Below are positions 46,039 to 55,623 of a stretch of DNA of 64,000 nt, in pieces. The notes beneath the pieces were generated by a model. That model was not told the origin of the DNA, made no database searches, and saw only the letters and a list, made by a program, of their open reading frames with translations. Made by a program: the position numbers and the translations under genes. Each line of letters opens with the position of its first letter. The stretch's first letter is position 1. Source of the DNA: Phycisphaerae bacterium (lineage in GTDB: Bacteria; Planctomycetota; Phycisphaerae; UBA1845; Fen-1342); the NCBI GenBank assembly GCA_030428945.1, contig JAUIEC010000009.1:1-64000 (forward strand), written 5' to 3'.

Positions 46039-46201
46039 CCGCGGCCTCCCTTGCCGACCCAAACGCCGGCGAACCGGGAGTATAACCGCCCGTTCCCGCC
46101 GGGTGAACACGCTGTCGCCCGGGCGGCGGCGGTGAACCGGTGCATGCGTGAAGGCGTGAGGAAGGGGACCGGGCGCCAGGCCTCGTTCCCGTCCCGCGGG
46201 C

Positions 46202-47668
46202 TTACTGCGACCGGGCCCCGTCGGTTCCCATCAGGTGGCCTTCGAGTTGTTCGAGGATCTCCCGCAGCGGGCGGGACTGCGGGCCAGTCAGCCCGGTCCA
46301 GCGAGAGATGGCGCCCTCGCCCAGTTGCCGCTCGATCCGCTGGGTGGCCATCAGGACCGTCGAGTGATTCTTGCCGCCGAGCAGCCGCCCGATCTCCGGG
46401 AAGCTGAGGGTCGAGTGCTTGCGGATCAGGTACATCGTCACCGCCCGCGAGAGGCTCACCGTCCGGTCGCGACTCTTCGAACGGATCCGCTCGCCGGTTA
46501 CGCCGAAGTACTGCACGACGGCGTTCTCAATCTCCGACACCGACGGCTTGACCGGCTGCGTCGTGAAGTGATCGGCCAGCGTCGTCTCCGCGAGTTCCGT
46601 CGAGATCGGCTCCTTCAGCAGCGACGCGAGCGCGACCAGCTTGAACAGCGCGCCTTCCAGTTCGCGGACGTTCCGCACCACCCGGCCGGCCACCAGGTCG
46701 ATGACCGCGTCGGGCAGAGACTGTTTCATCTCGGCCGCCCGGTGGACCAGGATTTCGCGGCGGGTCGCGAAGTCCGGCGGGGCGATCTCGACCACCATTC
46801 CGGAGATCAGCCGGTTGATCAGCGGCTCGGACAGCGTCGCGATGCTGCGCGGGTGCTTGTCCGAAGACAGCACCACCGCCGTGCCGGCCGCGTCGATCGC
46901 GTCGAACGTGTGCAGGAACTCGTCCTGGGTCGCCTTCTTGCCGCGCAGGAAATGAATGTCGTCGATCACGAGCACGTCCACGCTCCGGAACCGGGCGCGG
47001 AACAGGTCGATCCGCCCGCGCTTGACCGCGTAGATGAACTCGTTGGTGAATTCCTCACCGGAGATGTAGCAGCATTCCTGCGTCGGGTGCGCCGTGCGGA
47101 TCGCGTTGCAGATCCCCTGCAGCAGGTGAGTCTTCCCCAGGCCGCAGCCTCCGTGCAGGATCAGCAGCTTGTACGCCTGGCCGGGGGTGCCGGCCATCTG
47201 CGAGGCGGCCGCGAAGGCCAACTGGTTGCTGGGACCGACGATGAACTTCTGCAACTGTCCCCGCAGCGGTGCCTGGCGGCGCGGGCGGGGGGGCGGCGGT
47301 GGTTCGTCTTCGGGATCCTCGTGGTCCAGGGCGACCGGCGGACCATCGGGCGGTCCGGACCCGTTCGACCGGGGCGTCGGCGTGGTCCGCTCGACGATCC
47401 GGATGTCTACGCCGCGGCCGCCGAGCACCTCGCGACTGGCTTCGGCCAGGTCGGCGAGGAAGTTGGAAGCGATCCACTTGCCGACGAACGAATTGTCGAC
47501 CAGTACGTCGAGCCGTTCGCCTTCTTCGAGTTGGAACTCGGTCGTATCACCGAACCAGGTGCGGAATTTGTTCAAGCCAATCCGGTCCGCGACGCAGTCG
47601 CGGATATCGCTGCATTTCTGCGCAAGCGTACTCCCCACGCCATTCACCCCTGGAAGTGCGGTTCGCAT
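46202..47668 (-). CDS. dnaA: Chromosomal replication initiator protein DnaA
   Basis: About 488 residues. Domain I (AQKCSDIRDCVADRIGLNKF) is followed by a Pro-rich linker, the AAA+ domain with Walker A HGGCGLGKTHLL, Walker B VLVIDDIHFL and an arginine-finger region, then the DNA-binding domain IV with the signature GGKNHSTVLMATQRI. ATG 47666-47668 is the natural domain I start; GTG codons 7 and 10 codons inside are alternatives, and no strong ribosome binding site precedes the ATG. dnaN, recF and gyrB are not next to it. A consensus DnaA box lies 185 bases upstream. Confidence 0.93.
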   Translation of the reverse strand: MRTALPGVNGVGSTLAQKCSDIRDCVADRIGLNKFRTWFGDTTEFQLEEGERLDVLVDNSFVGKWIASNFLADLAEASREVLGGRGVDIRIVERTTPTPRSNGSGPPDGPPVALDHEDPEDEPPPPPRPRRQAPLRGQLQKFIVGPSNQLAFAAASQMAGTPGQAYKLLILHGGCGLGKTHLLQGICNAIRTAHPTQECCYISGEEFTNEFIYAVKRGRIDLFRARFRSVDVLVIDDIHFLRGKKATQDEFLHTFDAIDAAGTAVVLSSDKHPRSIATLSEPLINRLISGMVVEIAPPDFATRREILVHRAAEMKQSLPDAVIDLVAGRVVRNVRELEGALFKLVALASLLKEPISTELAETTLADHFTTQPVKPSVSEIENAVVQYFGVTGERIRSKSRDRTVSLSRAVTMYLIRKHSTLSFPEIGRLLGGKNHSTVLMATQRIERQLGEGAISRWTGLTGPQSRPLREILEQLEGHLMGTDGARSQ

Positions 47669-47906
47669 CGAACGTGTAAAATGTCTTGGAAAAGGTCGCC
47701 GTTCACTGACTTCGGCACACTCGCCGAAGACCAGAAATATAACCCGCGCCAACGCCGCCTGCAATATTGGACTTTGCTGTTTGTTCCTGTCGCGAATGTA
47801 AACCTCGCCGGTTCAAGTGTTCGCCGATCTCACAAATTCTTAATTTTGCGGCTTATCCACAGGCTATCCGCTGCGCATCCGCGCAACGCACACGCGCCGT
47901 CCCCGA
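47669..47906. other. Candidate dnaA regulatory or origin region with a consensus DnaA box
   Basis: TTATCCACA, the perfect DnaA box, is at 47853-47861, next to an AT-rich stretch (CACAAATTCTTAATTTTGC, 47831-47849) that is unusual for this GC-rich DNA. A weaker CTATCCGC follows. A single strong box suits dnaA autoregulation; a full origin would need a box cluster that I do not see. Confidence 0.5.
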
Positions 47907-48797
47907 TCAGGCGTCGAAACGCAGGTACGCATCGCGCTCGGCCGTCGGTTGAAACCCGAATCCTCGATAGAGACGCTGCGCCGCGGTGTTGCGTGCGTCC
48001 ACCACCAGCGTCAACTGCGGTAAATTACGTACCTGGCATGCCAGCACCGCGCGCGTCAGCAACGCACGCCCCCAACCCTGACCGCGAAAGCGCGGCACCA
48101 GTCCCATGTACACCACTTCCAGTCCCGTGCCCTGCGGAAGACGACTCAGCAGCAGGCATCCGGCCAGTTCGCCTTCGACCTTCAGGAGATGCCACAGGCT
48201 GCCCTCGAACGGACCCGCCGCCTTGTGCGATGCGAGCACCGATTCGATCGGACGCAGACCCGTCAGTTCGGGACAGTCACCACTCTCGATGTAGGTTTCC
48301 GGCAGCGTGGCCGCGAACGGACCGTCTCCCACCTCGGCCTGCGTCACCCAGGCCACCTTCGGGGGATCGGCGGTCTCCACCCACGGGTAACTGGCCGATC
48401 GTTCCAGGTACACCAGCCGGGTCAGGCGGCGGAAGCCCGCGGACTCGACGAGCCGCGCCCGGGCTTCCCACGCGGGATCCAGCAGGCTCTGCAGGTAGTG
48501 GAACCGGCCCGCCGGCTGCGCGGCCAGCCACCAGTGCAGCAGACGCTCGTGCGCGCCCGGCGCCGTGCCCGGGTCCGACAGCATCAGCACGGCCGTGCCG
48601 CCGGGGACCAGCAGCGTCAGCAGAAACGCCTGCCCATCCGCGCTGCGGTAGCACCCGTGACGGCAGGGGCTCTGGTCCAGGTACGCCAGGAACCCCCGTA
48701 CGGCCGCACGCCGCGCACGACGGCCCCCGGGCGGCGCCAGGATCCGCGCCGCCGCTTCCGCCAGTCCCCCGGTTTCGACCTCGATCCCTTCTGCCAT
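47907..48797 (-). CDS. GNAT-family N-acetyltransferase
   Basis: 296 residues from ATG 48795-48797. The C-terminal half is a GNAT domain: VVYMGLVPRFRGQGWGRALL carries the acetyl-CoA pyrophosphate-binding R/Q-X-X-G-X-G/A loop, and VDARNTAAQRLYRGFGF the second conserved block. The N-terminal half (FLAYLDQSPCRHGCYRSADG) looks like a degenerate second GNAT fold, as in mycothiol synthase-like proteins. Substrate unknown. It lies upstream of the DnaA box region on the same strand as dnaA. Confidence 0.75.
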   Translation of the reverse strand: MAEGIEVETGGLAEAAARILAPPGGRRARRAAVRGFLAYLDQSPCRHGCYRSADGQAFLLTLLVPGGTAVLMLSDPGTAPGAHERLLHWWLAAQPAGRFHYLQSLLDPAWEARARLVESAGFRRLTRLVYLERSASYPWVETADPPKVAWVTQAEVGDGPFAATLPETYIESGDCPELTGLRPIESVLASHKAAGPFEGSLWHLLKVEGELAGCLLLSRLPQGTGLEVVYMGLVPRFRGQGWGRALLTRAVLACQVRNLPQLTLVVDARNTAAQRLYRGFGFQPTAERDAYLRFDA

Positions 48798-48878
48798 GCT
48801 CGCTTGTCGCCTGTCCCCGCTGCCCACTAGAATCCGCGTGTCTGTCCGGAATTGTTGTTGAGCCCGCGAGCCTTTGCA

Positions 48879-49343
48879 ATGCAACCCGACCCGCGTTCAC
48901 GATCTGCCTGCCTGCTGCTGCTGTTCTCCTGCCTGATCGCACCGCTCGCCGGGTGCGCGAACCAGGTCCACTGGAACGGCTACCTGTTTGATCCCGTCCA
49001 CCAGGACGCCCGCCGGGCCGGACTGCCCACCATGGTCTACCTCCGCTCGTGGTATCTTCCCGAGTGTACCGAGTTCGAAAACGAAGCCCTGAAGGACCCG
49101 GAGGTCATCGCGGCCACACGCGGGTACCGCTGCGCGAACGTCGACTACGACTGGAACAAGGCCAAGGCCGAGGAGTGGGGCGTCCGCCGGGCGCCCGCCA
49201 TCGTTCTGCTCGACCCCGACGGCAAGGTGCTGTCCATGCTCCAGGGACAGATCAGCGCCGAAGCCCTCCGCACCACCCTGGCGATCAACAACCAGCCCCC
49301 GACCACGCAGTCGACCTCCGTTCCGGCCCAACCACCCAACTGA
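48879..49343 (+). CDS. Thioredoxin-fold lipoprotein lacking the CXXC motif
   Basis: 154 residues. The signal ends in APLAGC, a lipobox. VYLRSWYLPECTEFENEALK occupies the place of the WCXXC active site, but only the second Cys remains (W-Y-L-P-E-C). VDYDWNKAKAEEWGVRRAPAIVLLDPDGKVL follows the thioredoxin pattern with the conserved cis-Pro after the Ala of RRAPA. It may act through one Cys or only bind. It is the first of several plus-strand envelope genes; the NHL-repeat gene follows after 13 bases. Confidence 0.7.
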   Translation: MQPDPRSRSACLLLLFSCLIAPLAGCANQVHWNGYLFDPVHQDARRAGLPTMVYLRSWYLPECTEFENEALKDPEVIAATRGYRCANVDYDWNKAKAEEWGVRRAPAIVLLDPDGKVLSMLQGQISAEALRTTLAINNQPPTTQSTSVPAQPPN

Positions 49344-49356
49344 GCCGCACCCGCCC

Positions 49357-50301
49357 GTGCACCCGCGAACCCCCGTTCTGCTCCTCGTTCTCCTGCTCGC
49401 CGGATGCAACCCGCAACCCGTTGAACAGGACGCGCCGCGCCTGCTCTTCGGCCGCAGCGGACTCGGTCCCGGAGAGTTCAACTACCCGCGGGCGACGGCC
49501 CTCGGCCCCGACGGGCTGCTCTACGTGGTCGACAAGGCCGCCCGCATCCAGGTCTTCCAGCCCGACGGGACCTACGTGCGCGAATGGAAGATGCCGGCCG
49601 ACGACGCCGGGCGACCGACCGGCCTGGGCATCGCCCCCGACGGACGCGTCTTCGCCGCCGACACCCACTACAGCCGTGTCGTAGTGTTCAGTCCCGAGGG
49701 CACCCTGCTGGAGTTGTTCGGCTCGTACGGGGACGGGCCCGGCCGGTTCCGGCTGCCGACGGACGTTGCGATCGCCCCGGACGGCACGATTTACGTCTCG
49801 GAGTACGGCGGCAACGACCGCATCACGGTCTATGACTCCGACTGGCGGTTCCTGCGGCAGATCGGCGGTCCCGGGACCGAAACGACGTTCCAGCGTCCGC
49901 AGGCGGTCTTCGTCGGTCCCGATGGCACGCTCTGGGTGGCCGACTCCTGCAACCACCGCATCTGCGCCTTCGATCCTGACGGCACGCTGCGCGGGACGTT
50001 CGGGCAGCCGGGCGGCCAGGCGGGCGACCTGCGGTTTCCCTACAACGTCGAGGTGCTGCCTGACGGGACGCTGGTCGTCTGCGAGTTCGGGAACAACCGG
50101 GTCCAGCGGCTGGCCCGTGACGGGCGGTCGCTCGGGGTCTGGGGCGGGCCCGGGCGGGACCCGGGCCGGCTGGCCTATCCCTGGGCCCTGACGGTGGTCG
50201 ACGACCGGGTCTTCATCGTCGATTCCGGCAACTGCCGGGTCCAGGCGATCGAGATCCGCCAGCTTGGCGTGCCCGGGAAGAGTCCGGCGACCCGCGGGTA
50301 G
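49357..50301 (+). CDS. NHL-repeat lipoprotein
   Basis: 314 residues from GTG 49357, with lipobox LLLAGC. At least five NHL blades are visible: FNYPRATALGPDGLLYVVD, PTGLGIAPDGRVFAAD, FRLPTDVAIAPDGTIYVSE, FQRPQAVFVGPDGTLWVAD and FPYNVEVLPDGTLVVCE, each followed by an N-x-RI/V-x-xF strand. This is a six-bladed beta-propeller of the NHL type, usually a binding or lyase scaffold. No catalytic residues can be named. Probably co-transcribed with the upstream thioredoxin-fold gene. Confidence 0.8.
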   Translation: MHPRTPVLLLVLLLAGCNPQPVEQDAPRLLFGRSGLGPGEFNYPRATALGPDGLLYVVDKAARIQVFQPDGTYVREWKMPADDAGRPTGLGIAPDGRVFAADTHYSRVVVFSPEGTLLELFGSYGDGPGRFRLPTDVAIAPDGTIYVSEYGGNDRITVYDSDWRFLRQIGGPGTETTFQRPQAVFVGPDGTLWVADSCNHRICAFDPDGTLRGTFGQPGGQAGDLRFPYNVEVLPDGTLVVCEFGNNRVQRLARDGRSLGVWGGPGRDPGRLAYPWALTVVDDRVFIVDSGNCRVQAIEIRQLGVPGKSPATRG

Positions 50302-50374
50302 CCAGCGGTCCCGCTCCCGGCCGTTATTCGTCCTTCCTTCCCCGCCGCCCCAAATCCGGTTACACTAACGTTCT

Positions 50375-53362
50375 ATGGCTACAGCCCCCGGCTTGCTCGC
50401 GTTCCTGCGCTTCGAGACGCCGGGATACCTCGCGCTGCTGGCACTGCTCCCGCTGCTGATCGTGTTCTCGTATCGCTCCCTGGCCGGGCTTGGTCCGATC
50501 CGTCGCTGGATCGCGCTGGCGATGCGCTGCATCGTGATCGTCTGCATGGTCCTCGCCCTGGCGGGCGCGCAGCGTGTCCGCACCAACGACGATCTCTCGG
50601 TGATCTTCCTGCTCGACCAGTCCAGCAGCATTCCGGACTCCGAGCGCGAGGCAGCCTTCTCGTTCGTCAGCGCCGCCGGGCAGAACCTCGATCCGCAGCG
50701 CGATCAGCTTGGCGTGATCGCCTTCGCCCAGAACAGTTCGGTCGAGCAGTTGCCGATGGCCACGCTCGGCATCGACCGCGTCAGCCCGCCCAGCGACCCC
50801 GACCGGACCAACCTGGCCGATGCGCTTCGCATGTCGATGGCGCTCTTCACCAACGAGACCGCCCGCCGCGTGGTCGTGCTCTCGGACGGCAACGAGAACA
50901 TCGGCACCGCCCTGGAAGAGGCCGACCATTTCAGGGCCGCCGGCGTGCCGATCGATGTCGTCCCGATCCGCTACGCCCATCGCAACGAGGTCCTGTTCGA
51001 ACGACTGTCCGCGCCGGCCACCGCTGCGCCGGACGAAACCGTCAACCTGCAGATGGTCCTCCGCAGCCAGGCACCGGTGACCGGACGCGTCCAGCTTTAC
51101 CACAACGAGGAACTGGTCGACCTCGACCCCGACAGCCCGAGCGCCGGCTTCCCGGTGCAACTCGACGCCGGCCCGAACCGCCTGACGATCCCGATCCCGC
51201 TTCGCAATGCCGTCGAGCATCGCTTCCGGGCGGTCTTCGAACCCGACGAGCGGGCGGCCGACACGATCGTCAGCAACAACGTCGGGCGGGCCTTCACGCT
51301 GGTCAGCGGACAGCGCGACATCCTGATCCTGCACCAGGCCGACTCCGAGGAGACCCTGGCGGCCAAGATGCTGCAGGGTGCGCTGCGGGCCGAGAAGATC
51401 GCCAGCATCGCCGAACCGGTCGGTACCCGCCCGCTCAGCCTCGACAGCCTGATCGGCGTTTCGCTGGTCGTCCTCTCGAACGTCCCGGCCCACGCGTTCA
51501 CCGACGCGGAGCGCCAGGCGCTGGCCACGTTCGTTCGCGACTTCGGCGGCGGCCTGGTGATGATCGGCGGCGACCAGGGATTCGGGGCCGGCGGGTGGCT
51601 GGATACGCCGGTTGAGGAGGTCATGCCGGTCAGCTTCGACGTCAAGAACAAGAAGCAGATCCCGAAGGGCGCGCTGGTCCTCGTGATGCACGGCTGCGAG
51701 ATTCCCGAGGGCAACTACTGGTCCGAACGGGTCGCGATCGCGGCGGTCAAGTCGCTCAGCAGCCGCGACCTGGTCGGGGTCATGTCCTACGACTGGGAAG
51801 GCGGCGATCGCGGTTACTGGGATGTCCCGCTGCAGCCGGTGGGCAACAAGGTCGCGATCATCCAGGGCATCAAGAAGCTCGCCCACGGCGACATGCCGGA
51901 TCTCGATCCGCTGATGCGTTCCGGCGTCAAGGCCCTGGCCGGACGACCCGACGCCGCCGCCCGCCACATGATCATCCTCTCGGACTTTGATCCGAATCCG
52001 CCGGCCGGCGACGTCATCGCGGACATGAAGAAGCACGGCATCACCTGCACGACGGTCGCGATCGGTTTCGGTTCGCACCCGATCGACCTGAACAAGGCCC
52101 GCTGGATCGCCGACTCGACCGGCGGCAAGTCGTACAGCACGAAGAACTACAACGAACTGCCGCGGATCTTCATCAAGGAAGCGCAGATCGTCCGCCGGTC
52201 GCTGATCCAGGAGAGCCCCTTCACCCCCAGGCTCGCCAGCGCCCTGCCGAGCACGGTCGCGGGTCTGGCCGGAGAGGGCATTCCGCCCCTGGGCGGCTAC
52301 GTGCTGACCACCGCCAAGCCGCTGGCGCAATTGACCCTGGTCCGCGAAACCGAGGACGGACTCGATCCGATCATGGCCCAGTGGCAGGTCGGGCTCGGCA
52401 AGACCGTCGCCTTCACCAGCGGCATGTGGACCCGCTGGGGGTCGGACTGGTCCCAGTGGGCCAAGTTCAGCAAGCTCTGGGCGCAGATCGCCCGCTGGAC
52501 CGCCCGGCAGCGCGATGCCGCCCGCTTCGACGTCACGACCTCGGTGCAGGGCGGCGTCGGACGCGTCCGCATCGAAGCACTCGGCAGCGATGCCGACGCG
52601 ATCAACGACCTGGTCATCTCCGGGAAACTGTTCGACCCCGACCAGCAGCAGCGACCGCTGCGACTCACCCAGGTCGGCCCGGGGCAGTACGAGGGAGAAT
52701 TCGACGCACCGGCCGCCGGAAGTTATGTTTTCAGCCTGGAATACCGGGCCAGTCCGCAGGACGCGCCTCAGACCCTTCAGACCGGCGTCTCGGTGGCCTT
52801 CTCGCCCGAGTACCGGGAACTGCGGGCCAACGAACCGCTGCTGCGCGAACTGGCCGATCGCAGCAGCGGCCGCGTGCTACAGCCTGAACAGGCCGCCAGC
52901 GTCTTCGACCGCGGCAGCCTCGCCCGGGCCGAGACCCGGTCGGCGATCTGGGAAGACCTGATCCGCTGGATGCTGCTGCTGTTCCTGCTGGACGTGGCCG
53001 TTCGCCGGATCGCGATCGACCCGCTGGCGATCCTGCGGTGGGGACGCGGATACATCGGCGACCTGGCGGGGCGACGCCCCGAGACGGCGGCCGCCACGGT
53101 CAGTTCGCTGAAGGGGGCCCGGCAGCGGGCCCGCGACGAGAAGCAGGCCGAGGCGCAGGCGGCGGCCCGGTACGAGCCGGCCGACCAGGCCCGGGCCAGC
53201 GAGGAACTCAGCGAGGCACTCGGCGGCGCGTCGGAGTTAGACGCGCCCGTTGTAGCGCGACCGACCCGCAAGGCCAAGCCAACCAGCGAGCAGGACTTCA
53301 CCTCGCGGTTGCTCAAGGCCAAGCGGCAGGCGCGCGAGAAGCTGGAAGACGATGATCGATAG
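50375..53362 (+). CDS. Large membrane protein with VWA and glutamine-amidotransferase-like domains
   Basis: 995 residues. Two N-terminal membrane helices (about 16-33 and 46-64) are followed by a von Willebrand A domain with an intact MIDAS, FLLDQSSSIPDSE (D81-x-S-x-S). A GATase1-like domain (DILILHQADSEETL, then FVRDFGGGLVMIGGDQGFGAG) comes near 310-420. A second VWA-like segment (about 430-590, HMIILSDFDPNPPAGDV) has lost the DXSXS motif. A further beta-rich part precedes a helix near 875-890, and the tail is charged. This order is known in planctomycete genomes, often near MoxR/DUF58 genes, which are absent here. It may organise periplasmic complexes. Confidence 0.8.
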   Translation: MATAPGLLAFLRFETPGYLALLALLPLLIVFSYRSLAGLGPIRRWIALAMRCIVIVCMVLALAGAQRVRTNDDLSVIFLLDQSSSIPDSEREAAFSFVSAAGQNLDPQRDQLGVIAFAQNSSVEQLPMATLGIDRVSPPSDPDRTNLADALRMSMALFTNETARRVVVLSDGNENIGTALEEADHFRAAGVPIDVVPIRYAHRNEVLFERLSAPATAAPDETVNLQMVLRSQAPVTGRVQLYHNEELVDLDPDSPSAGFPVQLDAGPNRLTIPIPLRNAVEHRFRAVFEPDERAADTIVSNNVGRAFTLVSGQRDILILHQADSEETLAAKMLQGALRAEKIASIAEPVGTRPLSLDSLIGVSLVVLSNVPAHAFTDAERQALATFVRDFGGGLVMIGGDQGFGAGGWLDTPVEEVMPVSFDVKNKKQIPKGALVLVMHGCEIPEGNYWSERVAIAAVKSLSSRDLVGVMSYDWEGGDRGYWDVPLQPVGNKVAIIQGIKKLAHGDMPDLDPLMRSGVKALAGRPDAAARHMIILSDFDPNPPAGDVIADMKKHGITCTTVAIGFGSHPIDLNKARWIADSTGGKSYSTKNYNELPRIFIKEAQIVRRSLIQESPFTPRLASALPSTVAGLAGEGIPPLGGYVLTTAKPLAQLTLVRETEDGLDPIMAQWQVGLGKTVAFTSGMWTRWGSDWSQWAKFSKLWAQIARWTARQRDAARFDVTTSVQGGVGRVRIEALGSDADAINDLVISGKLFDPDQQQRPLRLTQVGPGQYEGEFDAPAAGSYVFSLEYRASPQDAPQTLQTGVSVAFSPEYRELRANEPLLRELADRSSGRVLQPEQAASVFDRGSLARAETRSAIWEDLIRWMLLLFLLDVAVRRIAIDPLAILRWGRGYIGDLAGRRPETAAATVSSLKGARQRARDEKQAEAQAAARYEPADQARASEELSEALGGASELDAPVVARPTRKAKPTSEQDFTSRLLKAKRQAREKLEDDDR

Positions 53363-53369
53363 GTTGAGC

Positions 53370-53402
53370 GGCCGGACAGGGTTCCGGCCCCGTTTTTTCT
53401 TG
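53370..53402 (+). terminator. Rho-independent terminator after the VWA gene
   Basis: GGCCGGA pairs with TCCGGCC across a short loop and is followed by CCCCGTTTTTTCTT. It separates the VWA gene from the greA fusion gene. Confidence 0.85.
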
Positions 53403-53430
53403 TTCTGCTACGTGGAGCACCGAGCAGTCG

Positions 53431-55623
53431 ATGTCAGCATCCGAACTCCTACAGATGGCTCGTGAAGGCGACCTTGACGCCTTCGAAACTCAATGTCTGG
53501 CCGGTCTCGAGCAGGGCACGATCGCGCTGGAGCAACTGGTGGACCCGTTCCAGTCCCTGGCCCGCGCCGACGACCGCGCCCGCGTCGCCACGCTCGGGCA
53601 GATGGTGCTGGAAACCTCGCACACCGAGAAGGACCCCAGGGCCGCCCTCGAAATCGCCTGCGTGACGCTCAAGTCCGACCCGAAGAACGAGGACCTGCGG
53701 GCCCGCGTGGTCAGCATGTTCCGCCAGGTTCACGGCGAGCGCCCCGGGTTTGACCTGCTGCTCGAAACGGCCGGACTCGAAAGCGGCCGACCGGCCCGCA
53801 ACGCCGTCCGGATCCTCCAGTTGACGCTCAACCTGCAGCCCGGCGACGCGCTGATCAGCCGCACCGAGGACACGGTCGTCGAGGTGATCGACGTCGATCT
53901 CGAGAGCGGGCTGTTCACGGTTCGCCGCGGGGGACGCCCTAACGCGCTCTCGGCCCTCGACCTGGCCCGCGAGTTCGAGGCCGTCGACCCCGACGATTTC
54001 CGGGTCATGCGGCATCGCCCCGAACAGCTTCAGCAACTGCTGCAGACCGAACCGGTCCGGGTCGTGATCGGCCTGCTGCACGCCCACGACAACCTGATCA
54101 CCCAGGACGGTCTCAAGACCGAACTCGTCCCGGAACACCTCGAGCCGAAGGCCTGGTCGAAGTGGTGGACCAAGACCCGCGCGGCCCTGCGCAAGCACCC
54201 CAACATCATCATCGAGGGTCGCTCCCCGGTCGTCCTCAAGTACACCGACGAGGTCCGCACCGCGGAAGACGAGACCTGGGAAGCCTTCGAGGCCGCCCGC
54301 GAACCCTCCGCCTGGCTCGCCATCATTGACGGCTACGTCCGCGACAAGCGCAACCACAAGGAAGAGCCCCAGGAAGAACTGATCAACAAGGCCGCCGGCC
54401 TGCTCGTCGAAAAGGCCGAGAAAGCCGTCGCCCGGCGACCCTCCGAGGCGTTCGCCTGCGGCCTGGTCATCCGTCGGCTGAATGAACTGCTCGGCCGCGA
54501 GACCGCGCCCGACGAGTGCCTCGCCGTCGCCCAGGCGCGGGCGGCCGACAGCATCGTCGGCCTGGTCCGCGGGATCGGCGAGAACGTCTTCTGGCCGCTG
54601 GCGCTCGACGCGCTCGAGCAGGGCTGCCCCGACCAGTACCCCAAGCTTTCCGCGCAGCTTGCGCCGTTCGCGCCGGCGGCCGTGCTCGACCGTCTCTTCG
54701 CGGCCGGTGCCGCCGGCGAGGAGACGGCGGAACTGCAGGCCCACGTGGAGCAGGCCCTCTCCGACCCGGCCCACTACCCGGAACTGAACTACTGGTTCTG
54801 GAAGGGCCCGGCCCGGGTCGAGGGCCTGACGCTGCCGAGTCGCGACATGGTGTTCACGACCTGGATGGAGACGCTGCCGGCGCTCGGCAAGACGCTCGCC
54901 GTCGAGGACAGCGTCGCCAAGGCCTTTCGCCACCGCGTGAAGGCCGCGCTCGCGCTGCGCGATTACTCCTACGTTCGCGACTGCATGCAGACGGTCGAAG
55001 CCGACCGGGCCGTCACGCTGCGCCGCCAGATCCAGTTGATCGACGGACTGGGCGACACCGCGCAGGCGAAGATGCTCAACATCCTCCGCGACATGCACCC
55101 GGCGCTGTGGGTCGTCAAGCACCAGCGGATCGCGCCGTGGGAAGACCCGGAGGTGCTCTGGAACTCGCGGGCCGGCATCGAGGCCAAGATGGCCGAGCGG
55201 GACGAACTGGTCAACGACAAGATGGCCGAGAACGCCAAGCGGATCGGCGAAGCGGCCGCGCTGGGCGATCTGAGCGAGAACTCCGAGTACAAGTTCGCGC
55301 TCGAGGAGCGTGACCTGTTGCGGGCCCGTCTGGCCCAGATGAACCAGCAGTTGTCGCTCTCGCAGGAGATCGAGTCGACCGATGTTCCGACCGAACACGT
55401 CGGCGTCGGCAGCCGCGTGGTCGTCCGCGACACCGGCAGCGGGGAGGAACGGACGATGACCTTCCGCGGCCCGTTCGACACCAACATCGACGCCGGCATC
55501 TACAACTACCGGGCGCCCTTCGCCCAGGCGATGATGGGCGCCGAGGTCGGCGAGCGGGTCGAGGTCGAACTCGACAACCAGACCGTCGAGTACGAAGTCA
55601 TCCGCATCGAAGACGGCGGCTGA
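53431..55623 (+). CDS. greA: Transcript cleavage factor GreA fused to a long N-terminal region
   Basis: 730 residues against about 160 in a normal GreA. The GreA part occupies the last 165: a coiled coil with the catalytic acidic tip (ALGDLSENSEYKFALEE, equivalent to GDLKENAEY in E. coli), then the FKBP-like domain (VGVGSRVVVRDTGSGEERTM, EVGERVEVELDNQTVEYEV). The first 560 residues are helical with TPR-like stretches and an SH3-like piece near 140-170 (LQPGDALISRTEDTVVEVID). A similar long GreA fusion is annotated in Chlamydia, so it may be a PVC trait. It should rescue backtracked RNA polymerase; the N-terminal role is unknown. GGAGC lies upstream. Confidence 0.88.
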   Translation: MSASELLQMAREGDLDAFETQCLAGLEQGTIALEQLVDPFQSLARADDRARVATLGQMVLETSHTEKDPRAALEIACVTLKSDPKNEDLRARVVSMFRQVHGERPGFDLLLETAGLESGRPARNAVRILQLTLNLQPGDALISRTEDTVVEVIDVDLESGLFTVRRGGRPNALSALDLAREFEAVDPDDFRVMRHRPEQLQQLLQTEPVRVVIGLLHAHDNLITQDGLKTELVPEHLEPKAWSKWWTKTRAALRKHPNIIIEGRSPVVLKYTDEVRTAEDETWEAFEAAREPSAWLAIIDGYVRDKRNHKEEPQEELINKAAGLLVEKAEKAVARRPSEAFACGLVIRRLNELLGRETAPDECLAVAQARAADSIVGLVRGIGENVFWPLALDALEQGCPDQYPKLSAQLAPFAPAAVLDRLFAAGAAGEETAELQAHVEQALSDPAHYPELNYWFWKGPARVEGLTLPSRDMVFTTWMETLPALGKTLAVEDSVAKAFRHRVKAALALRDYSYVRDCMQTVEADRAVTLRRQIQLIDGLGDTAQAKMLNILRDMHPALWVVKHQRIAPWEDPEVLWNSRAGIEAKMAERDELVNDKMAENAKRIGEAAALGDLSENSEYKFALEERDLLRARLAQMNQQLSLSQEIESTDVPTEHVGVGSRVVVRDTGSGEERTMTFRGPFDTNIDAGIYNYRAPFAQAMMGAEVGERVEVELDNQTVEYEVIRIEDGG

